A DNA stretch of 64,000 nt from Pseudopedobacter saltans DSM 12145 (GTDB lineage Bacteria > Bacteroidota > Bacteroidia > Sphingobacteriales > Sphingobacteriaceae). The notes under the pieces were generated by a model, which made no database searches, had not been told where the DNA came from, and saw only the letters and a list, made by a program, of their open reading frames with translations. The stretch lies in NCBI RefSeq assembly GCF_000190735.1, contig NC_015177.1:1674001-1738000 (forward strand). The letters run 5' to 3'. The translations under genes and the position numbers were made by a program. This document shows, piece by piece, positions 11,437 to 20,729 of the stretch; the stretch's first letter is position 1; each line of letters starts with the position of its first letter.

Positions 11437-12429
11437 TCAAACATTAGACCTCAACATTAAAAAATCAATCCTCCGCATCACTTCCCTCATTACCAATTCG
11501 AGATCAGGGTTGACTGTCCAATCTACTGTTGTATGCAATTCGGTATTTTTAGGTCCCCAACGACAAGGCTCACCGTCCATACTGATAATAACGCTGGGAG
11601 TCTTTAATGCAGCAGCGACATGGGATACCCCAGTACAATTCGCTACCAGCAGAGCGGCATTTTTAATAAGATACGCAACAGCTCCCAGCGAAGTACGACC
11701 ACATAGTACAATTGGCATCTCCTTCATAACATCCAGCAACTTCTCGGCAATAGGCAACTCACTTCCGCTGCCGGTAATTATCACTTCGAAGCCCTTTTTC
11801 TTACAATAATCAGCAATAGCAGCAAAATAACCGATAGGCCATTGGCGCCAAGCACCACGAGAACCGGGGTGAATGCAAATATATCTCTTCGGCTTTAACT
11901 CAAGTCCTAAAGCTTTAAAAGCCATTTCATCATGGTAAAATAAAGGAAAAAACAAATCGTCATCACTGTGAGGGATACCCAAATAAGTTAACAAGGCCAG
12001 ATGCCTGTCTACTTCATGCAATCCCTTCGGATATAACATCAAGTTCTCATCCTGCTGTTTTACGCGTTCGCAGAACCCCACAACTCTTTTAGCTCCTAAG
12101 CCATACAGAAAATCATAAACAACAGAACCATTACCCTGGAGTTGGAAAATCAGATCAAGTTCCAACCCACGCATTTGCCCTGCAAAAATGTTAAAATCCT
12201 CCTCATTAAACGGCTGTTCCGGGAGACCGGGATAACCTGGAAAAACAATAAAGCGATCTATATAATCTCCAAATCTTTCAATAAGCCCTTGCGTATGCGG
12301 AAGTCCGATAAAGAGAATCTCCGCGTCAGGATAAAACTCCCGGATAGCTCGGACAGCCGGCATAGCGCATAAAATATCGCCTAATTGTAAAGCTCTGAAA
12401 ATAGCTATACGATTAACTGACTCTCTCAT
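11437..12429 (-). CDS. Glycosyltransferase family 9 (heptosyltransferase-like)
   Basis: This is a GT-B fold enzyme related to ADP-heptose:LPS heptosyltransferases. The N-terminal motif RALQLGDILCAMPA (residues 12-25) is the family's usual GDxLxxxP signature. HPGSRGAWRQWP marks the nucleotide-sugar site in the middle, and CTGVSHVAAAL lies near the C-terminus. It is the last gene of a three-gene minus-strand operon, starting 6 bp after the GT2 gene ends. It would add a heptose or similar sugar to a surface glycan or lipid-linked oligosaccharide at the inner membrane face. The exact donor and acceptor are not visible. Confidence 0.88.
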   Translation of the reverse strand: MRESVNRIAIFRALQLGDILCAMPAVRAIREFYPDAEILFIGLPHTQGLIERFGDYIDRFIVFPGYPGLPEQPFNEEDFNIFAGQMRGLELDLIFQLQGNGSVVYDFLYGLGAKRVVGFCERVKQQDENLMLYPKGLHEVDRHLALLTYLGIPHSDDDLFFPLFYHDEMAFKALGLELKPKRYICIHPGSRGAWRQWPIGYFAAIADYCKKKGFEVIITGSGSELPIAEKLLDVMKEMPIVLCGRTSLGAVAYLIKNAALLVANCTGVSHVAAALKTPSVIISMDGEPCRWGPKNTELHTTVDWTVNPDLELVMREVMRRIDFLMLRSNV

Positions 12430-12435
12430 GGGTAC

Positions 12436-13407
12436 TTATAATAACATCACTCGAAATTTAATGGCACCATAGGTCTTCCAGTAGACAGCCACATAGGGAA
12501 TAATAACAGAAGTAATAAACATTTCGGCAACATGCCTCAGCGACTTATCGGCATATTTTAATCTCTTCCAGGTAAAACTTAAGATAAAACCGACCACCAG
12601 CAGCAAACAGACGAAAGCCACATATGGCATTTCCTTGTAAACCGCATATACCGATAATAATGTAAACAGCAGAATCAGATAATAATTCCAGGCAGTACCA
12701 TTGGCAATTTTCCTGCGGTACAATGCAGGATATTTCTTAAAAAGCAACGCATCGTAAATTACTTTCTTCTGCTCCTTTACACTCACCGCCCACTGACATT
12801 TCCTTACCGGATGAACCACACGTGCTTCATGTAACGTAACAATCGGAATTCCTTGTTCAATCAGCTTAAACTCCAGATCGCTATCTTCTCTCCAGGCTAA
12901 TTTAAAACGCACATCAAAACCACCAATCCGGATAAGCGCCTGCTTGGTACAGGCACAGTTTGCTGTAATAAAGTCGGCGTCCTGAAGTCTTCCCGTATTC
13001 AGTTCAAAATCATGTGGCCTTCGAGAAATAGGGACAATGGTTTTTCCACTATAAGCGATAAACTTTTCGCCCTTATAATTGTCCAGTATCGCCTTTAGCC
13101 AATCTGGATCAGGCATGCAATCATCGTCAGTAAAAGCTATTAATTCACCTTTTGCAGCCAGCCAGCCAATATTTCTGGCATGGGCAGGCCCCATTTTAAC
13201 GTCAGAAGAGATAAACTTAAGGTTTATAACGCCCTTTGCAACAGTTTCATCTATCAAAAGCTGGGTCTCTCTATCCGGTCCATCACTAACGACAATAACC
13301 TCAAAAAAGGAGATATCAACACTTTGCTTAATTAACTGTATCAGGCATCTCTTCAATAGATTCGGTCTCTTGTATGTAGGTATAACTATCGAAATCTTTA
13401 CTTCCAT
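12436..13407 (-). CDS. Glycosyltransferase family 2 with C-terminal membrane helices
   Basis: The GT-A fold opens with IVIPTYKRPNLL, has the metal-binding DDD cluster in AFTDDDC near residue 113, and has WREDSDLEF as the acceptor/catalytic region. Two hydrophobic segments near the C-terminus (about 240-280) probably anchor it to the inner membrane. I prefer the ATG at 13407 (MEVKIS) over the upstream TTG at 13419. Even so, the gene starts 80 bp before the carbamoyltransferase ends, so the two are read in different frames over that stretch. It likely transfers a sugar during assembly of the same surface glycan as its neighbours. Confidence 0.9.
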   Translation of the reverse strand: MEVKISIVIPTYKRPNLLKRCLIQLIKQSVDISFFEVIVVSDGPDRETQLLIDETVAKGVINLKFISSDVKMGPAHARNIGWLAAKGELIAFTDDDCMPDPDWLKAILDNYKGEKFIAYSGKTIVPISRRPHDFELNTGRLQDADFITANCACTKQALIRIGGFDVRFKLAWREDSDLEFKLIEQGIPIVTLHEARVVHPVRKCQWAVSVKEQKKVIYDALLFKKYPALYRRKIANGTAWNYYLILLFTLLSVYAVYKEMPYVAFVCLLLVVGFILSFTWKRLKYADKSLRHVAEMFITSVIIPYVAVYWKTYGAIKFRVMLL

Positions 13408-15127
13408 AATCTTTCTCAATTAAAAATGAACCAATAACCAAAGCATCAAACGGAGATGTCCAGAAACATTCTATCGCGTCTCGCGGACTACAAACAATAG
13501 GTTTTCCAAGCGTATTAAATGAGGTATTTACCAGCACCGGTACTCCTGTTTTTTCTTTAAAAGCCCTAATCAATCCGTAATACAATGAGTTCTGATCGGG
13601 ATTGATAGTTTGCACCCTGGCTGTTCCATCAATATGTTTTACTGCAGGAATAAGTTGTTCACGTTCCTTAATCACGTCATAAACAAACAACATAAATGGA
13701 GATTTTCCTGCACCTTCAAACCATTCTGACGCATCCTCTTCCAACACAACTGGGGCAACAGGACGGAAATCCTCGCGGTCCTTTACAATATTCAGCAAAG
13801 ACTGCATTTTTGGATCAATAGGCGATGCCAAAATAGATCTGGCTCCCAGCGAACGCGGACCATATTCCATTTTTCCTTGAAACCAACCTATTATTTTATT
13901 ATCCGCCAGCAGTTCCGCTGTCTCGGTAGCAATATCTTCCATTCTTTGGAATGGAATCTTACATTTCAATAAGAAAGCCTCAATTTCAGAATCGCTATAA
14001 TCCGGCCCCCAATAGACATGTTCCATTTTAAAGTCCCGGGTTTGGCTTTTGCGCTGTTCCGCATCTACACAAAGAGCGGCCCCTAATGCCGTCCCTGAAT
14101 CTCCCGCAGCTGGCTGTACCCATACTTCTTTAAAAGAACTTTTATCGCGTATTCTCGCATTCAGCACACAGTTTAACCCTACACCACCGGCAATGCACAG
14201 GTTGCCTTCTTTAGTCACATCGTACAGCCATTCGCATAGTTCCAAAACTGTTTCTTCCAGTACATACTGTAATGAACGCGCTATATTGAAATGATGATCC
14301 GTAAACTCGTCACCTCTTAATCTTGTAGGTCCAAATCGCTCTTCTAATCTCTCATCCACAATCTGGTATTGCCCGTTACCGGTGTATTGAATAATCTCCC
14401 TGAAATCATTCACAAATACAGGCTTACCGTACGATGCCAAAGCCATTATCTTATACTCATCGGAAGAATGCAGAAAGCCCAGGTATGTTGTTACACGCTC
14501 ATACAGTAAACCCAAAGAATGAGGTAACTGTACTTCGTTTATCTTCTGTATATTGTTGTCTTGCCCCACACTATAGGTAGTAGAACAATTTTCTCCCCGC
14601 CCGTCTAATGTTAGAATAGCGGCCCTTGAAAAAGGGGAAGGTAAAAACGCACTTGCAGCATGTGCCAAATGGTGATCTACAAAATGCCAGCTCCAATTGC
14701 TTTTATCTGCTTTATAGAATCTTTTCTGCAGATGGTGCGGATAGCCATCCATCAATTGGTTTTCGGCATTGATAATAGAGGTAAGAAACAGGTTGTTCCA
14801 CGGATTACCTATCTCTGCATCAAAATCCCGCTGATTGGAAAACAAGGGCACCAGACAAGACGATTCTCCCAGCATTTCTATTGGAAGAATAGCATATGGA
14901 TTAAAGGAATAAGCGATATGGTCTACATCATTAAGATGTATCCCGGCCGTTTTCAAACAAAAATCAATGGCATGGAAAGGCAATTCGTAGGTGCTGAAAG
15001 GGATAGGCCTTTTGCCATGCTTAAAATGAGTGAATCTTTCATCTTCTACGGCTGCAATCAGTCTTCCATCCTTTAAAAGGCATGCAGAAGAATCGTGGAA
15101 AACTGTGTTAATACCAAGTGTGTACAT
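13328..15127 (-). CDS. Carbamoyltransferase of the NodU/CmcH family
   Basis: The enzyme uses carbamoyl phosphate and ATP to O-carbamoylate a sugar or glycoside through a carbamoyl-adenylate intermediate. The N-terminal Kae1-like domain has the metal-binding pair in VDHHLAHAASAF (about residues 146-157), LTLDGRGE and CIAGGVGLNCVLN. The C-terminal YrdC-like domain carries MEYGPRSLGARSIL and PVLVNTSFNTLGKP. The 599-residue length is normal. It is the first gene of the operon with GT2 and GT9, which points to decoration of a surface glycan and not an antibiotic. The last 27 codons overlap the GT2 coding region. Confidence 0.93.
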   Translation of the reverse strand: MYTLGINTVFHDSSACLLKDGRLIAAVEDERFTHFKHGKRPIPFSTYELPFHAIDFCLKTAGIHLNDVDHIAYSFNPYAILPIEMLGESSCLVPLFSNQRDFDAEIGNPWNNLFLTSIINAENQLMDGYPHHLQKRFYKADKSNWSWHFVDHHLAHAASAFLPSPFSRAAILTLDGRGENCSTTYSVGQDNNIQKINEVQLPHSLGLLYERVTTYLGFLHSSDEYKIMALASYGKPVFVNDFREIIQYTGNGQYQIVDERLEERFGPTRLRGDEFTDHHFNIARSLQYVLEETVLELCEWLYDVTKEGNLCIAGGVGLNCVLNARIRDKSSFKEVWVQPAAGDSGTALGAALCVDAEQRKSQTRDFKMEHVYWGPDYSDSEIEAFLLKCKIPFQRMEDIATETAELLADNKIIGWFQGKMEYGPRSLGARSILASPIDPKMQSLLNIVKDREDFRPVAPVVLEEDASEWFEGAGKSPFMLFVYDVIKEREQLIPAVKHIDGTARVQTINPDQNSLYYGLIRAFKEKTGVPVLVNTSFNTLGKPIVCSPRDAIECFWTSPFDALVIGSFLIEKDYGSKDFDSYTYIQETESIEEMPDTVN

Positions 15128-15359
15128 AGGCGTTTATATTAAGTAAATGTCCTATTGTAACTGAAAGAGCGGATAAAAGATTTGGCATTTTTAAAATCAG
15201 GTATTTAACAAAATAAACTCAAAGTACTTTTACTACTAGAGAATCAGATTACACGTATTTCTACCCTTTTTTACAATTTTAATAAAACTTCTATATGGTC
15301 TAATAATATTAAGTTAACATTCAAGTATTATTAGTAACTTAGTAATCTACCCTCTACTT

Positions 15360-17516
15360 ATGAAATGTATGAAACCGCATTCGAGCACTGGTAACAGGTT
15401 TACTCAGTTTTTTGGATATTTAATAGTTTGTAATTCGCAAGGAAACATATTAGGTATTAGTGAAAACTTTTCATCCATAACAACGGGATCTTTACAGGGG
15501 CTATTATCCACCAGTGTTTTTGAATTTTTCAAAAAACAACTGAAATTATCAGCAAAAGCTCTGCTGGCTATAGAAGCTATTTTTCTTGAGCGTTCAGACA
15601 AGAAAATATTGCAGCAGGAACTCTTTGGGATTAAGCATTACTTGCATATCTTTCGCCACGAACACAGGATTTATTTCGAATGGGAAGCAAAAGAAAAGTC
15701 ATATACTAAGAATTTTCAGATGGATACCATCTCCTTTCTGCTTCAGGAAAAAACAAAAAGCATCTGGAGTGAAATATGCACCTCTATCCGTAATATCATC
15801 AAATTCGACAGAATACTACTTTTTAAGATGGAAGATTCGGGGATTGGTAAAATGCTGGCAGAATGTACCGCACCCAATCAGGAAAGCTTTCTTGGAAAGC
15901 AATTTTCTGAAGATTTCATGCCACTGGAGGCTATCAATTTTTACCATACATCGCCTTTCCGGTATTCGCCAAACATCCATAAACAAAACGTAAAATTACT
16001 GGCCACAGAAGAGGATATTGATATCTTTCCATGTCAATCAAGCACACTGCCCGAACTGCATATTAAGTACCTTAAAAGTATCCGTGTTGTATCCGTAATT
16101 ATAATCCCGATTGTCATAGACGGTAAGTTTTGGGGTATGTTAATAGGTCATTGTTACAAAGAAAAGATTATTGATTTCCAGAAAAGGCAGCTTTGTGCTT
16201 TCATACTGCAACACGCTGTTAACAAATACGAAGGCAGGCTTAAACAGAACTTGCTGGAATATCATGATAAGATAAAAGATATAGAACTTGACCTGAAGGG
16301 CAAACTATTGTCGACACAAAGTATCAATTGCGTATTGGTACAAAATATGGAGACGCTTTGTAAAGTTCCAGAAGCCGATGGCTTAGCTATCTTTCACGGC
16401 GGAGATATCTTTACTCACGGGCATTGTCCCAATCATGAACAAATAGAAGAAATCGTACAGATTGTAAATTCAACCAATAAAAAACCAGTATTTAAAGATA
16501 GCAATTTCACTTATACACGCGGAAAGAGTATAAACCCTCCCTTACCCTTTGCCGGGCTTCTCGCTTTAGAAATTGCCAATAGAAACGACTATTACGTCCT
16601 TTGGTTCAGAGAAGAAAGTATAAGCCAAATCTATCAGATCAAACCCAATAAAGACAGAAACTTATTAACTGCCAGCGAAGAGACATTTCGGAATTCAGCT
16701 AAGCCGTGGAATGATAATGACCTGTATTTTGTAAACAGACTAAGCAAACTGTTACACGAAACTATAGTCTCCAATTCTAAAGAACAGGAGAAGTTTAATG
16801 AGGAGCTGATTAAGCTTAATAACGAGTTAGAAATACTGACATTTACCCTTTCTCATGACTTAAAAAATCCGCTGGCTATTATTAAGCTGGGCACCCAGAT
16901 TATCCATAAAAGCTTTGGTGAAGAAGCTGTAGAAAAACAAAAATGGACCAGAAACATATTGGACGGAATTCAGAGCATGGAGACCATAATCGACGGCCTG
17001 ATTCATCTTATTCACAGCAAATCTTATAAATTTTCTAAAGGACCAGTACCCATGGTTCATATGATAAGACAGATAACCGACGAAGCCAAGTTACTTTACA
17101 ATTGCAAACGCACCAATATACAATTTGGAAAACTATTGCCTATCTGGGGAGAAAAGAGTCTGGTTTATCAAGTCTTTTTAAACGTGATAGGAAACGCCAT
17201 TAAGTATTCATCTATTCATGAATCACCTGTTATAAAAATCACTAGTAATCAGGAAAATGGCTATATAAATTATGAAATAGAAGATAACGGAGTAGGAATC
17301 CCTGGCGAATCTTTAAAAAACATATTCAACGTATTTACCCGCGCAACCAACACAAGCAAGTTTCCAGGATCGGGCGTTGGTCTTAGCCTTGTAAAAAGGA
17401 TAGTAGAAAAATTAGGCGGCCAGATTTTTGTTAATAGTCGAGTAGACAATGGTACCAAAGTCACGCTATGTTTTCCATACAGTGGTGATATACCGACAAG
17501 TATATATACGGACTGA
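15360..17516 (+). CDS. Degenerate phytochrome-like sensor histidine kinase
   Basis: The domain order is a PAS-like start (FTQFFGYLIVCNSQGNILGISENF region, residues 14-37), a phytochrome-type GAF (about 125-290), a PHY-like region (about 295-480), a coiled coil, the HisKA helix with the phosphoacceptor His 499 (LSHDLKNP), and a HATPase domain (NVIGNAIKYS, EDNGVGIPG, GSGVGLSLVK). The GAF keeps the bilin-proximal His 234 (LHIKYL) and the IDGKFWGM strand. The signature DIP triad reads FMP at 186-188, so the critical Asp is lost. Cys 3 stands 16 residues before the Gly that matches the PHG motif, about where bacteriophytochromes attach biliverdin. It may bind a bilin with altered chemistry or none. 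The likely partner is the convergent LuxR-type regulator, 1 bp away. Confidence 0.8.
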   Translation: MKCMKPHSSTGNRFTQFFGYLIVCNSQGNILGISENFSSITTGSLQGLLSTSVFEFFKKQLKLSAKALLAIEAIFLERSDKKILQQELFGIKHYLHIFRHEHRIYFEWEAKEKSYTKNFQMDTISFLLQEKTKSIWSEICTSIRNIIKFDRILLFKMEDSGIGKMLAECTAPNQESFLGKQFSEDFMPLEAINFYHTSPFRYSPNIHKQNVKLLATEEDIDIFPCQSSTLPELHIKYLKSIRVVSVIIIPIVIDGKFWGMLIGHCYKEKIIDFQKRQLCAFILQHAVNKYEGRLKQNLLEYHDKIKDIELDLKGKLLSTQSINCVLVQNMETLCKVPEADGLAIFHGGDIFTHGHCPNHEQIEEIVQIVNSTNKKPVFKDSNFTYTRGKSINPPLPFAGLLALEIANRNDYYVLWFREESISQIYQIKPNKDRNLLTASEETFRNSAKPWNDNDLYFVNRLSKLLHETIVSNSKEQEKFNEELIKLNNELEILTFTLSHDLKNPLAIIKLGTQIIHKSFGEEAVEKQKWTRNILDGIQSMETIIDGLIHLIHSKSYKFSKGPVPMVHMIRQITDEAKLLYNCKRTNIQFGKLLPIWGEKSLVYQVFLNVIGNAIKYSSIHESPVIKITSNQENGYINYEIEDNGVGIPGESLKNIFNVFTRATNTSKFPGSGVGLSLVKRIVEKLGGQIFVNSRVDNGTKVTLCFPYSGDIPTSIYTD

Positions 17517-17517
17517 T

Positions 17518-18171
17518 TCAGATCAGCCCATTCTTTACAGCATATTTAATCAGTGCCGCTGAGTTTTTTACTTTGGTCTTGTTGATTAAGTTTTGCCTGT
17601 GCCCCTCGACAGTCCTTTTGCTTAAAAAGAGTTTGTTCGCAATTTCGATATTGGTCAGCCCCTCACTTATCAACCCCAGCACTTCCAATTCCCTATCAGA
17701 CAGTTCAATCTCATCAATAAGTCTTGTTTTCCCTGCTAAATCTAACCCGATATTATTCATGTTTTCTATTAAATCCATAGAAAGCTCATCACACAGATAA
17801 CGCCCACCTTTGGCTACGTGGTTAATAGCAAAAAGCATCTCTTCGTAACTCGACTTTTTTAATAAATATGCGTTCGCTCCTTTGGCGAAACAATTAGAGA
17901 TAAATTCTCTTTGCCCAATCATGGATAATATCATTATTTTAACTTGCGGATAATTACTTCGTATTTCTTCCGTTAATTGAAGCCCATCCATATCATCCAT
18001 GCTGATATCTGTAATTAAAACATCGGGGATGACGTTGTTTCTAAATAGCCGTAAGGTCTCCTTACCGTTACTTGCCTCCCCTATTACACAAAAATTTTGT
18101 TGGGATTCTAATAATAATTTAATTCCGTTTCTTACTATCGGGTGATCTTCAGTTAAAATAATGTTTATCAT
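17518..18171 (-). CDS. LuxR/NarL-family response regulator
   Basis: The receiver domain (residues 1-120) has the acidic pair E8/D9, the phosphorylation site Asp 55 (LITDIS) and the conserved Lys in LLKKSS. The C-terminal LuxR helix-turn-helix (about 150-212) reads LSDRELEVLGLI and NKLFLSKRTVEGHR. Phosphorylation would promote DNA binding. The gene ends 1 bp from the end of the phytochrome-like kinase on the other strand, so they share no promoter, but their proximity makes them a plausible pair. This domain order is usual for regulators controlled by kinases with HisKA_3 domains. A partner with a classical HisKA domain is less typical, so the pairing is an inference. Confidence 0.92.
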   Translation of the reverse strand: MINIILTEDHPIVRNGIKLLLESQQNFCVIGEASNGKETLRLFRNNVIPDVLITDISMDDMDGLQLTEEIRSNYPQVKIMILSMIGQREFISNCFAKGANAYLLKKSSYEEMLFAINHVAKGGRYLCDELSMDLIENMNNIGLDLAGKTRLIDEIELSDRELEVLGLISEGLTNIEIANKLFLSKRTVEGHRQNLINKTKVKNSAALIKYAVKNGLI

Positions 18172-18384
18172 AGCTAATTCATTAATAAAACAGGTTATTG
18201 ATCGTTATCAATTGCTTTTGTTGTATTAATTTGAGTTTTTCGTAGATATTCTTTTTTACACAAAAATTAGTCCAAATAACAATAGAAGTATTGAGTTGTA
18301 AACTAATTTTCAAATACGACTACCTTCACAAAACCATTTGTACTATATAACAGTTGTATACATTCTAAAAAACACCATCACACC

Positions 18385-19043
18385 ATGAAAAAAAGAAGTT
18401 TCTTATATAAAAACGGTTTATCACTGACCTTCATCTTATTATTTATTCTTGCACTCCTTGCACAAACCTATTTTGGCTGGAAACAACATAATTCAGAATT
18501 ACAGGAAGATGGCACATCAGCAATATCTTTTTATACCTATTTATACACGGGACATTTTATCTCGGCCACGTTCGAAAACTTTCAAAGTGAATTCTTGCAA
18601 ATGGCATTGTATGTTATACTAACGATCTTTTTACGACAAATGGGATCTGCAGAATCTAAAAGCCTGGATGAAGAAGAAGATGTAGACCGCGAACCTAAAG
18701 CGCATCCTAATGCTCCGGGCCCGGTAAAAAAGGAGGCTGGAGACTCTATATCTATAAAAACTCATTATCCATAGCCTTTATTATACTATTTCTGCTCAGC
18801 TGGGGCGGACATCTTTACGGAAGCTTTAAGAGCTATAATGAAGAGCAGCTATTGAAAGGTAAACCTTTTACTCCAATAGGCGAATTTCTAGGCGAACCGC
18901 AGTTTTGGTTCGAGACCTTTCAAAACTGGCAAAGCGAGTTCCTTTCTGTAGCCTCTATAGTTTTGTTAACGATTTTCTTAAGACAAAAGGGTTCGCCAGA
19001 ATCAAAACCTGTAGACAGTCCGCATACTGAAACTGGGAAATAG
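18385..19043 (+). pseudogene. DUF6766-family membrane protein, split by a one-base frameshift
   Basis: The first frame (18385-18774) encodes a transmembrane helix, the segment GHFISATFENFQSEFLQM, a second helix and IFLRQMGSAESK, then stops after an out-of-family tail. Shifting frame at the A6 run (18726-18731) continues smoothly through GWRLYIYKNSLSIAF, a third helix (ILFLLSWGGHLYG), FWFETFQNWQSEFLS, a fourth helix and IFLRQKGSPESK to the TAG at 19043. One added A gives about 219 residues made of two homologous halves, each with two helices and the (E)NWQSEFL...IFLRQ motif. That is the expected architecture of this family. Function is unknown. It is either a true mutation, a sequencing error, or a gene rescued by slippage. 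Confidence 0.8.
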
Positions 19044-19292
19044 CGCTCGATAAATTGGAGGATGATAATTTGACTATTTTTGACACCAATTACTTAGACA
19101 TAACTGACAACAAAATTCCATACAGATTTGGGCGTCTAAACTTAACTGAGCACCCAATGACCTGGTAAGAATGAATTTGAAATCCGCTTTTTCTTAAATG
19201 AAGTACTGCTATCCAATATGAAAATGGAAGTAGCTTATTTAGGGCTGCAAATAAATAACGAACTAATTAAAGAAAACAGCCGTAATGTTTGA
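19044..19292 (+). other. Possible gene remnant in the DUF6766-mnmE spacer
   Basis: One frame is open from about 19029 and reads sensibly up to a TAA at 19165 (LDKLEDDNLTIFDTNYLDIT, then IPYRFGRLNLTEHPM). A second frame then continues with NEFEIRFFLNEVLLSN and EVAYLGLQINNELI to a TGA near 19292. No start codon is available for the first part. The two pieces could be the decayed end of one gene joined by a frameshift. I cannot name a family, and chance is possible in AT-rich DNA. Confidence 0.25.
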
Positions 19293-19343
19293 TCAATACA
19301 ATCAACTTTACATCTGTTTATAATCCTGTTTAATGAGTATTAC

Positions 19344-20711
19344 TTACTTTCCGATACAGAATTTACTAAATATGTTATCCAACAAATCATCTGTAGTTAC
19401 TTCCCCGGTAATCTCACCTAAGTGATACAATGACTGCCGGATGTCCATGGCTAAGAAATCGGAAGCAACAGGATTATCTATTCCGTAAAGCACCCTAACC
19501 AGGGCTTCATGAGTTTTCTGCAAAGCCTCCACATGGCGGATATTGCTGACCATTACATCCTCAGAGTTTAAATTAGCGAGATTAACAATCTCCAATAGAC
19601 GATCTTTCAATTCGTCTACCCCAAGGTTATTCTTAGCTGAAATAAACAAAGGTGACAACTGACTGTAGGCTTCTATCTGTTCGGCGCTAAGCAGGTCTTT
19701 TTTATTTACTACCAGCAAATAAGGAATATTATAAGCCTTTACCTCATCCAGTTGCTCCTTTACCGCAGCAAAGTCATCCTGTATAGGATCGGCCAAATAA
19801 ACCAAAAGTCTGGCCTGCTTAATTTTCTCTAAAGTGCGCTCAACCCCTTTTGCCTCAATAACATCCTGTGTCTCGCGAATGCCCGCAGTATCTATAAAAC
19901 GGAATATTACGCCTTTAACATTAATTTCATCTTCTATGGTATCTCGTGTTGTCCCGGCAATATCAGAAACAATGGCCCTTTCTTCATTCAATAAAGCATT
20001 TAACAGTGTAGACTTACCAACATTAGGTTTTCCGGCAATTACTACAGGAACACCATTTTTCAGTACATTACCCTGATCAAAAGACGTGATGAGCTTATCC
20101 AATACTTTTTGAATATCTAGAATCAATTGCTTTAACTGACCCCGGTTAGCAAATTCTACGTCTTCTTCAGAAAAATCCAGCTCCAATTCAATCATCGACG
20201 CAAAATGAATGAGCTGATCACGTAGGTTTTTAAGCTCACTCGAAAAACCTCCACGCATTTGCTTCATAGCCAACTGATGAGAAGTTTCTGAACTTGATGC
20301 AATTAAATCTGCGACAGCTTCGGCCTGAGAAAGATCCAGGCCTCCATTTAAAAAAGCCCTTAAAGTGAACTCTCCTGGTTTTGCTCCCCTTGCTCCATTC
20401 CTGATCATCAATTTGATGATATTTTCGATAATATAAGAAGAACCGTGGCAGCTTATTTCTACAATATTTTCTTTGGTATAAGACTTTGGTGCCACAAATA
20501 AGCTCACTAAAACCTCATCTATAATTAGGTCACCTTCACGAATCGTCCCAAAATGGACGGTATGTGAATCCTGCTTTTCTAAATCTTTTCCCTTAAATAC
20601 CTTATTTGTGATTTTTATAGCATCTGGACCAGACAATCTGATTACACCTATCGCCCCGGCACCAACCGGCGTTGCCAACGCTACTATAGTATCTTCTGCT
20701 TGTATAGACAT
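19344..20711 (-). CDS. mnmE: tRNA modification GTPase MnmE
   Basis: MnmE works with MnmG to install the carboxymethylaminomethyl or aminomethyl group on U34 of certain tRNAs. The N-terminal folate-binding domain starts DTIVALATPVGAGAIGVIRLSG. The inserted G domain has GKPNVGKSTLLNALL (P-loop), SDIAGTTRDTIE, DTAGIRE and NKKD. The protein ends in the essential CIGK motif with its catalytic cysteine. The 455-residue length is standard. It starts 18 bp after the PAS protein ends on the same strand, so the two may be co-transcribed, though no functional link is known. Confidence 0.97.
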   Translation of the reverse strand: MSIQAEDTIVALATPVGAGAIGVIRLSGPDAIKITNKVFKGKDLEKQDSHTVHFGTIREGDLIIDEVLVSLFVAPKSYTKENIVEISCHGSSYIIENIIKLMIRNGARGAKPGEFTLRAFLNGGLDLSQAEAVADLIASSSETSHQLAMKQMRGGFSSELKNLRDQLIHFASMIELELDFSEEDVEFANRGQLKQLILDIQKVLDKLITSFDQGNVLKNGVPVVIAGKPNVGKSTLLNALLNEERAIVSDIAGTTRDTIEDEINVKGVIFRFIDTAGIRETQDVIEAKGVERTLEKIKQARLLVYLADPIQDDFAAVKEQLDEVKAYNIPYLLVVNKKDLLSAEQIEAYSQLSPLFISAKNNLGVDELKDRLLEIVNLANLNSEDVMVSNIRHVEALQKTHEALVRVLYGIDNPVASDFLAMDIRQSLYHLGEITGEVTTDDLLDNIFSKFCIGK

Positions 20712-20729
20712 CCTACAAAGATAACTGAT

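Noticed and set aside
11348-11809. Plus-strand frame of 153 codons
   Set aside because: It lies antisense to the well-supported GT9 gene and has no family-like sequence.
15586-15993. Plus-strand frame of 135 codons
   Set aside because: It lies inside the histidine kinase gene in another frame and breaks a clear domain structure.
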